Notes: generated by a model not told the origin, from the sequence alone. Counted from the first letter of the stretch, positions 1 to 11,640 are shown. The stretch: 64,000 nucleotides of DNA from Agrypnia vestita (GCA_016648135.1 JADDOH010000310.1:1-64000); one strand, 5' to 3'. Numbers and translations: made by a program.

Positions 1-133
1 ACGAGAGCCGCCATTCAAAATTAAATGAATAAGACTGCACCGATGCATGTCATGCGATCAGCGCGTGACATAAAGCGAAGCGATATTTTCAAGTGATTAT
101 TTTCGGGTGCGAACCAACTTTTTTGTTATACCT

Positions 134-747
134 AATATGTGGGTTATAAAAACAAAGACAGCAATATCAAAAAAAAATTGAATGCCGTTTTCGAGAATTA
201 CTATTTTATAATAACAGACATTCACCTACTTTTCATCTCTCCTTTTGTAAGACCAACTCAAAACAAAACTCCTTAATGTACAGATCCACAAATTCATTTA
301 ACACAAACTATCACCACATTGACATTTTCAACTCAACAATAAGAAACATAAAACAAACAATATCTACACTACCGCACCCAAACTAATTCGTACATTATAT
401 CTTCCCTTCTACTCTCATCCCACATTTTCCTCTACCCTCTCCACTCGCTGTTAAAGTAAGTTAAAGTAAATTACTATATTCAGTGGAAAATTTGTAATTG
501 GCATAATTTTAAAAACCATTATTTCATATTTGTTAAGATAGTTGATTTGCTGTTAATTTTCACCAAAATAAAATAAAGAAACATAGCCTAGACTATAAAT
601 TTTTAAGAAACATGATTTTGGAAGGGATTGATACATAAAATCGAGAATTCAGTACATTTAAAAATAAGTAATCCTCGGTGACTGAATTCAAAACATTTTT
701 TTTTAATTTTTGGAAATTGCTGCCTTTGCTCTTATATCCCACATATA
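134..747. repeat. Inverted-repeat (MITE-like) element
   Basis: The left end (134-169: ATATGTGGGTTATAAAAACA, then AGACAGCAATATC) recurs inverted at 717-747 (TTGCTGCCTTTGCTCTTATA, then TCCCACATAT). A related copy of the left end and interior is at 26290-26480, including the phrase ACATGATTTTGGAAGGGAT seen here near 610. No coding capacity is visible. It is probably a non-autonomous DNA transposon; the superfamily is unknown. The interior is AT-rich and otherwise featureless. Confidence 0.5.
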
Positions 748-865
748 ATGTTTTTAATATTGTTGTATAAGTATTAAGGAAATTTTATATAAATATATAA
801 TACACAACCCTTAATTCCTATAACAATTTTCCTTTATTTTTTTTTTTGGTATATGTGTTTGTAGG

Positions 866-1960
866 TCATCTAGGATATCGAAATCCCCCTCTTCGTGGTC
901 TCAGCCTGTCTCTCCACGGAGTGCCTTCTGAAAGAGAAGAATCCTCATTAGCCATGGTCTTATTGTCCACTTCATAAAGTGGACCCAATTCATTCATACT
1001 CTCAGATTCATTATTTTTATCTTCCCAGTGTACCTCCTTCCTACTAAGTGATCCATATGTCTTTTCCATTTTAATTTTCCCATAGTTTCCACTATAAAAT
1101 TCCTATTTCCCAATACTTTAATAACTGTAGCAGGTACCCATTTATTTTTCGAATCTCTGAAGTCTCTTGTCATAACCTTAGAACCAATTTTAAAATGTTT
1201 TCCCCTTTTCTTCCCCCCATAATAAAATTTTTGCCTGTTCTGTTTCCATTTAATCCTCTCCTGTATCTCTCTGTTAATCCTAACAAAAGATTTACTATCG
1301 TCTGGTATCAACGTATCAAAAATTGATCTAATTTTTCTACCGATCATTAGCACGCTAGGTTCAACACCTGTCGTAATTGAAGGTGTGTTCCTAAAATCTA
1401 CTAAAAATTTTAATAATCTTTCTTCATAATTTTCCATTAACCTGTTGTTAATTATCATTTTTTTAAGAAAATATTTGATTGTTTTTACGGCATTTTCCGC
1501 TAAACCATTCGAAGCTGGATGGTTAACTGCTGACGTAATATGTTTTATATTCAATTTCTCACAAAATTCTTTAAATTCTTTCGATGTAAATGCTAATCCG
1601 TTGTCTGATACTATATAGTTGGGTATACCTAGAAGTGAAAATACTCTTTTTAAGACTCTAATTGTGCAAAAGGCATTTATATTACTAACTTCAATAGCAT
1701 CTATCCATTTTGATGTCGAGTCTACAATTATTAAAAAATATTTATTCGCTATGGGACCAAAAAAATCTAAATGTATTCTACTCCATACATGTTCTTCTAT
1801 TGGCTAACTTCCTAATTCGACCCTGCATGGTGAGCTTGAATTTTCTTGGCATTGCTTACATTCTTTAATCGTACGTTCAATATCTGCGTTCATTCCCAAC
1901 CAATAAAAATAATTTCTCGCTAAATTTTTTGATTTGACGATTCCCATATGAGATTGATGT
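866..1960 (-). pseudogene. Retrotransposon integrase (broken)
   Basis: Integrase inserts the cDNA into the host genome. Reading down from about 1960, the HHCC zinc-binding module is visible (YIHQSHMGIVK, then KECKQCQ). The catalytic triad follows: D in HLDFFGPI, D in SDNGLAF, E in ASNGLAENAVK. The latter part is open at 994-1554. A C-terminal SH3-like segment contains KWVPATVIKVLG. A stop codon sits between the zinc finger and the core (after ELGS, near 1805). The last 70 or so codons continue in a second frame (866-1069), rich in charged residues and ending RRGGFRYPR, so one frameshift lies near 1060. The catalytic residues look intact, but the frame is not. Confidence 0.85.
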
Positions 1961-1967
1961 ATATACT

Positions 1968-2291
1968 CTAATATTTTTTTTTTAGAATTGATGGTATTAT
2001 CAATCTACTATCAAAGAATAAACAGTCATTGAATTCTGATAATTTATCCCTAATTTGCCAATATTTTAAAATATCTCCTGAAATTTTCTTTTTCTCGGGC
2101 CATCCATCACTTAGATATTTTTTTATTTCCATAAATAACTCATCACTATTGGAATTGTCTCTTATTAATTCTCTATCCAGTTTCGCATTAAACGAAATAA
2201 AATTTAAAAATTCAATCTCTACCTCTTCTACATTAATCTCATTAGTAAAAAAATCAAAACTTTCGTTATTTTCCTTTTCTGACAATTTCAT
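1968..2291 (-). pseudogene. Retrotransposon pol spacer, RNase H to integrase
   Basis: This open stretch lies between the RNase H and integrase frames of the gypsy element and shows no recognised catalytic motif. It begins MKLSEKENNESFDFF and includes YWQIRDKLSEFND, typical of the tether between RNase H and the integrase zinc finger in Ty3/gypsy pol. Frameshifts at both ends separate it from its neighbours. Confidence 0.6.
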
Positions 2292-2368
2292 TGGTAGTCT
2301 AGATAAGAAATCTGCTTTATTGTCTTTCGTATTAATATATTCAATCGTATAATCATAATTTTGTAAGA

Positions 2369-2638
2369 TTAATGCGCATATCTTTGTAGTCTACTAGCTG
2401 TTAATATCGGAATATTTTTATTTTCTCCTAAAATATGCACCAAGGGTTTGTTATCACATGCTAAGATAAATTTTCTTCCATACAAATATTGAAAGAATTT
2501 TTTTAAGCCAAAAATAATTGCACTAGCCTCTTTATCCAATATTGAGTTTTTTAATTCCGTCGATGTAAAAGTCTTACTGGCATAAGCTATTGGTCTTTCA
2601 ATACTGTTTTCGTAAACGTGGCAAATTATTGCTGACAT
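2369..2638 (-). pseudogene. Retrotransposon RNase H fragment
   Basis: The translation shows the Ty3/gypsy RNase H pattern: RPIAYASKTFTSTELKNS, then LDKEASAIIFGLKKFFQYLYG, then the CDNKPL motif with a catalytic aspartate. It follows directly from the RT frame but is offset from it by a frameshift near 2650. RNase H removes the RNA template during reverse transcription. It is a fragment of the same dead element. Confidence 0.85.
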
Positions 2639-2658
2639 TCCTACATTACTTGCGTCTG

Positions 2659-4878
2659 TTATGAGTTTAATAGGTATAAAATATTCTGATCATAATGTAC
2701 CAAAATTTTATTCGACGTTAATATTTCTTTAACCTTCTCAAAAGCAATTTGACAATTATTATCCCAATTAAACTCAGTCTCTTTTTTTAACAAGTTATAC
2801 AAAGGTTCTAAAATACTCGCTAGATTTTTAATAAAAATCCTATAATAATTTATACCTCCTAAAAAACTACGTAACTCCGTTACATTTTTAGGTACTTCCA
2901 TATTTATAATTGCTTCAACTTTATCAGGCAATGGCTGTACACCCCTATTAGAAATTTTAAATCCCAAATATTCAACTTCTTTTTTATTAAATTCACATTT
3001 ATCGATATTTACTGTTAAACCACAATCATTTAATCGTTTTAAAGTTCTTTCAGTTTCTTCCTCTAACCCTTCTAGCGTATCGGAGAATACTAAAATGTCA
3101 TCTAGAAAACATGCAACTTGTAAATCGCTTACTAGTGAATTAAGAACATTACTAAAAATTGCCGGCGATGTAGTCAATCCAAATGGCAAAACTTTATATG
3201 CAAATAAACCTAAATGGGTAGAAATAACACATAATTTCCTAGACCTTTTATTTAATCTTAATTGCCCGAATGCGTTTTTTAAGTCTATTTTTGCAAAATA
3301 TTTTGCCCCTTTCAATTTAGCCATTAAATCTTCTATTTTTGGTAATGGATATTTTAAACGCCTTAACATAGGATTTAATGTATTTTTAAAATCTGCGCAT
3401 ATTCTAATACTTCCATTTTTTTTTTTTACTATAACTATTGGACTTGCCATTTCACTAATATCCATTTTCTCGATTATGTTTTCATCTAACAATCTATTGA
3501 TCTCTTCTTCTACCTTGTCTTTTAAACTAAAAGGGATTGGCCTTGGTTTACAATATTTGGGTTGAAAATTCGGTAAAACCTCAATATTCACTTCGTAATT
3601 TTTAAAACTACCAGTTTTATTTAAAAATACATCCTTATACTTAGTTTTCATTTTATCTAAAAAATAATTATTATTCAATACGCTTGGCAACTCACTTGAT
3701 GTTGATGCTAACACATTAATATTTGTAAACCCAATTTTAAATGTATTTATAAAATTTCTTCCTAGTATGAATGACGAACCGTTATTCACGATAATGAAAT
3801 CTTGTTCAGCGATAATATTGTTGTACTCAACTGAAAACCTATAGATACCTATTACTTCGAGTGATGTACTATCATAACCGGATAACTTTATTTCACACTT
3901 ATTTAACTTAATCTCCTTAAAAAATCTTTTGTATAAATGAAAGGGCATTACATTAACTCCCGATCCGGTGTCTAAAATCATCTGTAATACAATTCCATTC
4001 ACTTTAACCTGTAGATAAATAGGATCGCAATCTTTATAACTAATGTTCATGATTGTATTAATCACTTCACACTTATTAGCATAATGAAAACGCCCCCCAC
4101 ACTTGAAACATACTATATTTTTTAAAAAACAATCTTTCTTTTTATGTCCCTGTTTGTGGCAAATGAAACATTTCAACAAAATTTTACTGTCAGGTGTTTT
4201 GAACCCTGTACTACGCAAGCGCGTCATTCGATCCAAATTGTCTGTGATTGGTCGAGAGTTTGAAATGGGCCTCGATCTCTGATTGGGCCGTTCTATACTA
4301 CACAAAATATTATCGTTACTATGCAAATCAATATTGTTACAACTCTCATTTTTTCTCTCAATAATATGTTCATATGTATACGCCAACTCCACACACTCAT
4401 TCAAATTATTTCCCGCGGCACTCAAAAATAATTTATTTTTAATTTCCGCGTTAAATATTCCTATAATAAAAATATCTTTCAAAATTTCATCTAATCTATT
4501 GTTGAATGAACATTTAATAGCCAAACTTTTTAATCTTGCCATAAAATCTCTAATTGATTCATCATTTGCCTGTTTACAATTAAAAAAAAATTCTCTGTGT
4601 TCGTATATATTATCACTACCCTTGCAACTTTTTTCTATAATTGTACATAATTCCTCGAATTTTAAAACTGACAATTTTCTTGGAAAACATAGTTCACTCA
4701 GAAAGACAAAGGTATCTTCCGTAAGACTACTTAAGAGAAATGCTCTCTTCTTGTCTTCTGACAATTTCTCATCACCGAGTATGAGAATCTGATCCAATCT
4801 TTCCTTGAAGATGGGCCAATTCCCAGACTTGTGGCAGAAAGGAATCAACCCTCTCAAAAACCCCTCCATTTTGAGCAC
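2659..4878 (-). CDS. Retrotransposon Gag-protease-RT polyprotein
   Basis: This is a single 739-codon frame. Residues 1-235 are Gag-like and helical. Two zinc knuckles of the CX2CX4HX4C type fall at about 237-250 and 257-270. An aspartic protease with DTGSG is at about 303. The reverse transcriptase spans about 430-640; its palm carries FLDDILVF, the Ty3/gypsy form of the YxDD box, followed by the VEYLGFKIS thumb region. Gag and Pol share one frame, with no recoding signal between them. The ATG at 4878 or the next one at 4869 could be the start; the 4869 context (CAAAATGGAG) is better. The frame ends where a frameshift separates off RNase H, so no complete Pol can be made. Confidence 0.9.
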   Translation of the reverse strand: MLKMEGFLRGLIPFCHKSGNWPIFKERLDQILILGDEKLSEDKKRAFLLSSLTEDTFVFLSELCFPRKLSVLKFEELCTIIEKSCKGSDNIYEHREFFFNCKQANDESIRDFMARLKSLAIKCSFNNRLDEILKDIFIIGIFNAEIKNKLFLSAAGNNLNECVELAYTYEHIIERKNESCNNIDLHSNDNILCSIERPNQRSRPISNSRPITDNLDRMTRLRSTGFKTPDSKILLKCFICHKQGHKKKDCFLKNIVCFKCGGRFHYANKCEVINTIMNISYKDCDPIYLQVKVNGIVLQMILDTGSGVNVMPFHLYKRFFKEIKLNKCEIKLSGYDSTSLEVIGIYRFSVEYNNIIAEQDFIIVNNGSSFILGRNFINTFKIGFTNINVLASTSSELPSVLNNNYFLDKMKTKYKDVFLNKTGSFKNYEVNIEVLPNFQPKYCKPRPIPFSLKDKVEEEINRLLDENIIEKMDISEMASPIVIVKKKNGSIRICADFKNTLNPMLRRLKYPLPKIEDLMAKLKGAKYFAKIDLKNAFGQLRLNKRSRKLCVISTHLGLFAYKVLPFGLTTSPAIFSNVLNSLVSDLQVACFLDDILVFSDTLEGLEEETERTLKRLNDCGLTVNIDKCEFNKKEVEYLGFKISNRGVQPLPDKVEAIINMEVPKNVTELRSFLGGINYYRIFIKNLASILEPLYNLLKKETEFNWDNNCQIAFEKVKEILTSNKILVHYDQNILYLLNS

Positions 4879-5354
4879 TAGCTAAGTATTTTATTACAGG
4901 TAACAATTACTTAACTTAAGGTCCCGACCACGAAGATAGCTCGACTCCGAAGATCGTAGATGACCCTCAATAGACCCTCGTCCTTTGCCTCTATGTTTCC
5001 TGGTTGATTCTGCACTGCGCGGCTCCTTTTCCGACGTCCTTGTTCCCTTCTTTTCCTCCGTCTTGTCGTCTTCTCCCTGACGATCCTCCCTCCTGGATTG
5101 CCGATGACCTTGCCCGGTCTCGCACCCTGACGATTCTGCTGAATTGTCGATGACTCACTCTGCCGAAGACTTCCGAATATCCTTGTTATTCTTCTTTCTT
5201 CTTCTTTTCCTTCCCAGCAGTCCCATCCAATCCAGTTACATGTAAAAAAAAAACCAATCCAAGAAGTAGGTAGATTATTTTTTTTCTTGCTGAGTTTTAA
5301 TACACGTAAATTCCAAATTCCTTTTATTCTTTCTCTGAGTGTAGATCTCTTTTT

Positions 5355-5367
5355 ATCGGCTGCGCCA
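5355..5367 (-). promoter_or_regulatory. Primer-binding site adjoining gag leader
   Basis: On the - strand the sequence reads ACCACAG then TGGCGCAGCCGAT. This is an LTR end followed by a site resembling the tRNA-Ser primer site of 17.6/297-type gypsy elements. It lies about 480 bases before the gag start. The tRNA identity is recalled from the family and has not been computed. Confidence 0.6.
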
Positions 5368-5390
5368 CTGTGGTAAATTTTATATAAATA

Positions 5391-5575
5391 TATATTTCCC
5401 AATACTTTAATAACTGTAGCAGGTACCCATTTATTTTTCGAATCTCTGAAGTCTCTTGTCATAACCTTAGAACCAATTTTAAAATGTTTTCCCCTTTTCT
5501 TCCCCCCATAATAAAATTTTTGCCTGTTCTGTTTCCATTTCATCCTCTCCTGTATCTCTCTGTTAATCCTACCGG
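5391..5575 (-). repeat. Duplicated integrase C-terminal fragment
   Basis: This stretch repeats about 1103-1270, the integrase segment encoding KWVPATVIKVLG and upstream residues, almost base for base and in the same orientation. It is wedged between two LTR-end/primer-site pairs. It has no function there and marks a rearrangement. Confidence 0.9.
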
Positions 5576-5583
5576 CTGCGCCA
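5565..5583 (-). promoter_or_regulatory. Second primer-binding site
   Basis: On the - strand, TGGCGCAGCCGGTAGGATT follows the LTR end ACCACA(G). It is a fuller match to the tRNA-Ser type site than the one at 5355-5367. Its 3' part (AGGATTAACAG) is shared with the integrase gene sequence to which it is joined. Confidence 0.65.
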
Positions 5584-5584
5584 C

Positions 5585-5795
5585 TGTGGTATAATCACTT
5601 CCTGAGTATGATAAGTCTTCTTTGAAATAAGGAAGAAATTGAATACCCGATCTTGTTCAGTAATTATCACTTTATTTATAAACAATCCTCTGCGTGCGAC
5701 CGTCAGTGCCCGAATGGCGTCGCCCGTTTCCCCCGCTTCCTACCGCATGCATTCATCTCTTTCACACTATCACTACGCACTCCTCATACACCACA
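5585..5795 (-). repeat. Gypsy-type LTR (5' end of the element)
   Basis: The 211-bp segment is bounded on the - strand by TGTGGT and ACCACA, a perfect inverted terminal pair starting TG and ending CA. One base separates it from the primer site at 5565-5583. It contains an AATAAA signal (- strand, near 5670). No second full copy is seen at the left end of the element. Confidence 0.7.
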
Positions 5796-6407
5796 GTTGT
5801 TAATTTTTTTTTTCTACTAAAAATTTTTTTTCGAACTCAATAGCAGCTAATACGTGACAATATCATGTTGTTGAAATAAAAAATTAATTTATTATTTTAC
5901 TTATTTACTTTATTATTTTACATCGTTAGTTGATTATAAAAATCCCAAAAATGTTCAGCAGTATAGTTTTATCTTTTCCTTTCTGATTACTAATACATTA
6001 GTAAATCGACGGTTGGCCGTGATTCGCAATTCGCAATACTGAATGTTCCTTTAATCAGGTTCGCTGAGCCTCCTTAAGACCGAATTATGATTGTCTTTCT
6101 AGGTAACATGTTGGTAATTTCCTTGGGGACGCTTAGCCAAGAACTCAATTAAGGGAACTACCCTAATATCCTTAATGTGGCCGCATTCGGCTAGGGGAAG
6201 AAAATATCCCATCTCCCAGTGCCTTAAATGTTACGTCAGCCTCTGGACAAAATATCACATATGGGTGAACACATAAGCTGTTGTGTCGTATAATCCTCGT
6301 TCCTATTATCTAGACGAGATAATATGTATTACTAAACATATATAAATTAAAATTGGATTTTTTTTTACATGTTTTTATAAATTTTTATAGATTTTTTTAA
6401 AATATAG
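5796..6407. other. Intergenic, nothing assigned
   Basis: The stretch is AT-rich. A slightly GC-richer part at 6000-6290 looks like the edge of an unclassified repeat but matches nothing else in the window that I can see. Confidence 0.4.
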
Positions 6408-7030
6408 GGTGGCCCATCGGATACGCCGGATTAAAAATCCCACATTTGGCAAAAATGTTTGACTACAGTTATTAAAAATGCATTGCTATAAGAACAACAT
6501 ATTTTTATTGTTAAAAACACTATAAATTTATCAAAAATTTTGCTGAGGCCGTTCGAAAAGTTCTTGGAATTCTTGGTATTCATATTTTAATTACAGAGTC
6601 CACCATTCAAAAATTAGTTTAAAATATCGAGGAAACTGGTTTGGTTATGAACAACCGCGTCTTCATCCTGTGCGGTCGACCGAAAATATTTCAGTCGTCA
6701 GTGAAAGTATCGATGAGAATCCAGGAACATCATCAATTGAACATTAGCAGAACCAGTTTGCAAGGAATTGTCGTTTAGGACCTTCACCTCCATCCTTATG
6801 CAATTGACGCAATGCGATTTTTTCCTTTGTGGTTTTGTAAACTCCATTGTCTATACTAGCAAGCCAAAAAACATTCCTGAACTGAAAACAGCAATCCAAT
6901 GCGTTTTTGCTGAAATTGAGCAAACTGCGTTACAAAGAATGTTCAAAAATTTAATCAAATGAGGCGGGGTACGCCAACACAGCCGCGGCGGCTATTTGAC
7001 CAATATCATAATTAATCTCAGCAAATCAGT
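6408..7030 (+). pseudogene. maT/IS630-like transposase relic, internally deleted
   Basis: The first part encodes a helix-turn-helix-like stretch in broken frames (VRSTENISVVSESIDENPGT near 6675-6730), then DLHLHPY-type residues. It jumps directly to the transposase C-terminus at 6800-6960 (KPKNIPELKTAI, FAEIEQT) and a QHSRGG tail. The region that should hold the catalytic aspartates is missing. These phrases match the familiar form of insect Tc1/mariner-superfamily (maT-like) transposases. Stops and frameshifts abound. The start is set at a flank resembling a terminal end (GGGTGGCCCATCGGATACGC at 6409). Confidence 0.7.
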
Positions 7031-9036
7031 AAAAATTGCCCAATTAAATACTAATTTGGTATGTTTCATGTTAAAATTAAATTCGGCGTGTTGGATGGAC
7101 TACCCTATACATGTCACGAGATCGGGGCTGCGGGAGGCAAATCAGACATTTAAAATTAATTTACATTTTATTTATCCTTCAGGTCACTGGAAACGAATTT
7201 ATTCGGATAATCTTTTATTAACACCAATTTCGTAATTCATATTATTTCTCACTCCTGAATATTTCACCAATACATGGGTAGGTACTTTTACGATGCTCTG
7301 GAACATTCCGAAATATTTAGTAGATTATGCCAGACTTTGTGGTAATTTCCAATTCATTACAAAGTGCTGTAAAATTCTCGATTACGTGCAATTTCTTCCG
7401 CTGTTACCATCTCTTGACAATAATATTTAATTGTGATGAATAGTAAAATGATTCCTACCGTCATAAGTGTACTCGCAAAAATGTCCTCATAACAATATCA
7501 AAATGAAATGCTTTGATCACCTAAGTCAGCCGTACGATAGGTCGTAATCCCTATGTACACCCAAAAGACTTCTATACCTACTTTCCCATAAAAATACAGT
7601 TTCTTCTCTGTGAGACATCTATATATATACGATAATTAATTACTGAAATCTATCAGTAAATGACTGAGAAATTGATCATTTAAGTTTACGTACTTTAGCG
7701 CGGGACGACTGTGGCCTGTGACGTCATATGTCCTAGTCGAGATAGTTGCACCACAGGCAGTAAGCGAACACGAGCTACGTCGCTTAGGTCAAGTGACGTC
7801 ACACGCTGAATCGTGCATGAAACGAATTTATTGTCCCGTAACTTTTTTTCATTTGAAATTTTGTATCATTTTAATTAACTTTTTATAATCAATGTATAAA
7901 AAATGGAAACTTCTTCATTAGGGCTTGAGACCATGTTGGACGATGAATAATTGAATCGATCGCGATTGAAAGGTGAAAACGGTCAATTTTCGCGACATTT
8001 TCCCGACCTTCCTTCGACATGCGCAGTGGCGCCGCCCTGCAAATTGGATTGCGCCTCGGGCGGAACCGCCGCCCCCCATAAATAATGCATCGACCTCCTG
8101 ACGCATTTATCGCCTCCTCTCGTCCACGGCTCGTGGATGCAGCCGGCTCCAGGGTGCAAGACAAATTTATGGCCACTTCCCGAGGAGACGGGAGAGCCGA
8201 GATTGCCTGCTGAGGAATGTTCCGTCGAAGTAAAACTATTCAGTGCCAATAGACGTGTCGTCCTTTGGTCGTGGTCTCTTTTTATGAGGCTGTGAGCCTG
8301 AAATTCGGATAGAAATCGGGTGATTTATACGTGGCCATTTATTTTTTTACTCAAAACGGTTTACTTACGTCAACTATTACATTCACATTGGAAGTTCTTA
8401 ACAAGTTTTATTTTATTTACCAAAATATTTTTTATTACAAGTTACGAAACATAAATGCTCAGCTATTTTTATGTGTAACGTCTTTCCCCTCGCTTTGCTG
8501 CAATCTGTGGTGGTGACTTCGTGAAAAAAGACGGAAATGCGTAACAGGAAATAAGACGCCGGGAAAGCGCGCGATCGCAAAAATTATCATTTATAAACAA
8601 ATCAATGTCCAGCATGTGCCTTCGCAGCGAAGAAGCACACTTCCAACATTTAAAACTTCTGATTTTGTATATATGTTGCGCGTCTGGTGTCAAGCGTGTG
8701 GGTGTTGTAACTTTGATATATTTTGGCATATATCTTCGAAGCTTTCCATAAATACTTAATTTGTTTTACATTAATGTAAACAATACTGTACAATACTTTA
8801 ATGATTTACATTCTCAAATTTTATGTAGTTTATTTGATTATTTTTAAATATTTATTCAAAGTTTTCATACAATATGTGTAGCGCCACACTACCGCCATCT
8901 ATGAAAGTAAATAAAAACATATAATTGACCAAACACATTTCTAAATAGAAATGCTATGTAGATATACGGTACCTACCTAGTCCGGCAAAATTCAATATTA
9001 AAATAAATGCATATAAATTTTCTTTACTTGTATTTA
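7031..9036. other. Non-coding stretch with a GC-rich island
   Basis: No gene is recognised. An island at about 8015-8260 is clearly GC-richer than its surroundings. Two perfect TGACGTCA palindromes (7719-7726, 7794-7801) lie in a second GC-richer patch. Short open frames here have no recognisable family. If the RGS7 5' exons lie upstream of the window, this is intron. Confidence 0.4.
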
Positions 9037-10080
9037 TTAATTAATAAATATATAGGTATCAGCTTTTTTAAATTTTGATGTTAATTTCTGTTGCAGCTCA
9101 ATTGATATTTTTACTCTCTTTCTTTTAACTCGTAGCGCCTGCGGTTTGTTGTCTGCCGGAAAAACTATGGATCGATTTTTAACCCTTTTCACGTGATCCA
9201 ATCGAGCTGAAACTTTGCAGGCAGACTTGTGGCGACGAAAAACGACCAACAACAAATTATTGTTCAAAAAATTTAATAATTATAGTATAATTTTGGATAT
9301 TTCGAAATTTTTTAAGTTTTTTCAAATTGGAATCTTTACAAATAAGTGATGACCCCGTCGCGTGAAGTAGGCACGAAGCCCGATTTAATGAGAAAGGTAT
9401 TATAATCAAAACTCGGTTTTTGTAGGTTAATTTTTTAAATTTTTTAATTTTTAAGGCTCGCTCGTAAGTAAGAATAAAATTTTTGGCAGTTTTTTTAATA
9501 TTTACCTTAGTCATCGCCATTAGGAGGACCGCAACCTGTAACTGGGTTTTATCAGTCGTCCACAATTTGTTCATTAAAGAAAATACTCTTTCTACTGGCG
9601 CATTTATATCAAGCAGACATAAAATACATTCAATTAAAATGCAAAAGTTTTCATGTTTAAGATTGTTGGTGTGAAAGTGTTTGAATACTTCCACCCAACG
9701 AGTTTCTGTAGAAACATTTAGATTATTTCATTCGGTTACTTTTTGCGACGTGAAATTAGTGAAAAATCGTCAAATACTTGTGTGTCTTTAATCGATGCAT
9801 CCAATGCTTTTTGAACGACTTTTCATGCATGTACTTTTTTTAAAATCTGCCCAATAAAATATATCTAATTCTTTAGTAAAAAACCAAGTCCACTGTTGCA
9901 AATATTCACGACTTTTTTTATAAAGTTCTGTGGCCGTACTTTCCACAAACTCTTCGTCAATATGAGAAAACGGGATAATTTTTTGTCTCGAACCTTTTTC
10001 GGGGATACCGGGACGGAGAACCGAAAAAAGGGACGGTCCCGTTCAAAACGGGACGTATGGTCACGTTTTTATACGTAAGT
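9037..10080 (-). pseudogene. hAT-family transposase relic
   Basis: On the - strand, 9257-9694 encodes the C-terminal dimerisation segment typical of hAT transposases, with NAPVERVFSLMNKLWT. The N-ward region up to about 10060 continues in several broken frames (for example VESTATELYKKS and ETRWVEVFKHF). 9037-9267 is open but matches no catalytic domain. BED-finger and catalytic DDE parts are not intact. hAT proteins excise and reinsert DNA with 8-bp target duplications; I did not find the ends. Confidence 0.7.
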
Positions 10081-10138
10081 TAATAACAGAGTGTTAGTTA
10101 AATTAGTGTAAACCACTACCAATTTTAAGTATACCGGT

Positions 10139-10166
10139 TTCGAGATGTACCAACGACTTCGTCAGG
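10139..10166 (-). ncRNA. Hammerhead-like core (Penelope-type repeat)
   Basis: On the - strand, CTGACGA is followed 16 bases later by CGAAAC, the order of the two conserved boxes of a hammerhead ribozyme. The intervening segment does not fold into a clear stem II, so activity is doubtful. The flanks are repetitive. Confidence 0.35.
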
Positions 10167-10169
10167 ACC

Positions 10170-11230
10170 AACACTAAAATACTATGTTCACAACACTATA
10201 CACCACAACCACAGTATTGTTAAACTTTCACCAATATTTATCACATGCGTGTTAATCTTTTCAAAGACAAGCATGCACTAACTTGCCTACAGAACGATCA
10301 GGAATCTACGAGGGAGAGAGAGTCGGGGTCTAAAGTGGGTATTACCAAATCTTTATTTTAGTAAAAGATATTAATAATACATATAAATATTAATCATGCA
10401 TAAGTTAATATTTTTAAAATTTATTTATAAAAAGGACAGCACACAGTACATGCATACAAAACATAATGATTGTTTCATTAAACTAGAAATCATCATCAAT
10501 ATCAAAAACATGCACCCCTTACGTGCTATACCTAATATCATGCCATTTGTATTGCTCGACTACTTATTAATGTTTATATTTTTAAGAGAATAAGTTAAAT
10601 GTGTTTGATGAGGGTGTGTAAATGTGTAGGTATTGTATGTGACAGTGAATGGTGGACTTGGTAATGAAATGAGAACGAAAGATAACAATAATTAAACAGC
10701 AAAAATTAGATTTCCGAAATTGCGTATTTGTTATGTTTTCACTTAACGTTAGACACAATTTTAATTATATATTTTACTCCCGAACTTTTCACAGCATCAT
10801 TGAGTATTTGCGAGCCTTGAGAATACCTGTACTTTTGCTAATATACAAATAATACACTCCCAAAAATTAACATTAATTAGGCAAACTTTCTAATGGAAAT
10901 GTTAACTTTCGATCCAGAATCCGTTGAAACCCACAATGTACAATATTATGTAGCCACGATGTGGGATTTTATGTACCATCCGGAATACCCTTACATAATA
11001 TCGGAATGTAGTGTGAATCCCGGGAGAGCGTGACGATTCTAAAAGTTTAGTTGTAACTTTAGTCTATAGGCCTTCAGACGTGCGGGGGCGGCTTTTCAAG
11101 TACTAGGCCAATTACACTACTAGCCACTTTTTTCTATCTTACTGTTGCCCATTTTAGGTACATTTCGATACAAATACAAAATTTGTAACTGCAAAACTTA
11201 AACGTTTTTTTTAATTATGACGACGGGAGA
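10170..11230. other. Intergenic, nothing assigned
   Basis: AT-rich sequence. A moderately GC-rich part at 10910-11110 could be an unclassified repeat. No open frame of recognisable origin. Confidence 0.4.
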
Positions 11231-11234
11231 CCAC

Positions 11235-11640
11235 AAAATCATACTCCCTTTACTAACTAACTCACGCGTTTCTCCGCAGGGGTAGGCGAAAATGCCATTT
11301 TCTTCTTTCTTGACACACTACTTTTGCTTCCGCTACATTATGCATCTTCTCATACATGTTCTACGGTTGTTGACGCTTTTAACAGGGCCACCCTCCCAAT
11401 ACTTGTATCTGATCGTGCCAGGTCTTTCGCTTACGCTCTCTATTCCTTATCCCTTCAACACTCGTTTCATATATTTTCCTAACCATCCTTTCTTTGCTCA
11501 TACGTTCTACATGAAGAAACCATCTCAGCATTCCTTTCTTTATTCTATCACACTACAGCCAGCATTACATTGACTTCTAATTTGTTCATTTTCACTCGAT
11601 CGACCAAAGATTTTCCATATTTACCACATTTCCACACTTA
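11235..11640 (-). mobile_element. LINE 3'-end relic
   Basis: On the - strand, broken frames give KKGMLRWF, HVERMSKERMVRKIYETSV and RKTWHDQ. These are the same phrases as in the LINE fragments at 22620-23110 and 28030-28535. This is the C-terminal end of a non-LTR retrotransposon ORF2, degraded by frameshifts. Confidence 0.7.

Larger units (their letters stand above)
866..5795 (-). mobile_element. Decayed Ty3/gypsy LTR retrotransposon
   Basis: Read on the - strand the order is LTR, primer-binding site, gag, protease, reverse transcriptase, RNase H, integrase, which is the Ty3/gypsy order. The reading frame is broken after RT, in the RNase H to integrase spacer, and by a stop inside integrase, so the copy is dead. 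The primer-binding sites begin TGGCGCAGCCG, close to the tRNA-Ser type sites of insect 17.6/297-like elements. A purine-rich tract just past the pol end (- strand, about 830-850) could be the polypurine tract. No clear full 3' LTR is seen on the left. The 5' end is rearranged, with two LTR ends, two primer sites and a duplicated integrase piece. Confidence 0.9.

Noticed and set aside
7719..7801. Two TGACGTCA (CRE-like) palindromes 75 bases apart, a third at 47959
   Set aside because: The 8-bp motif alone is weak evidence, and there is no promoter or gene next to it.
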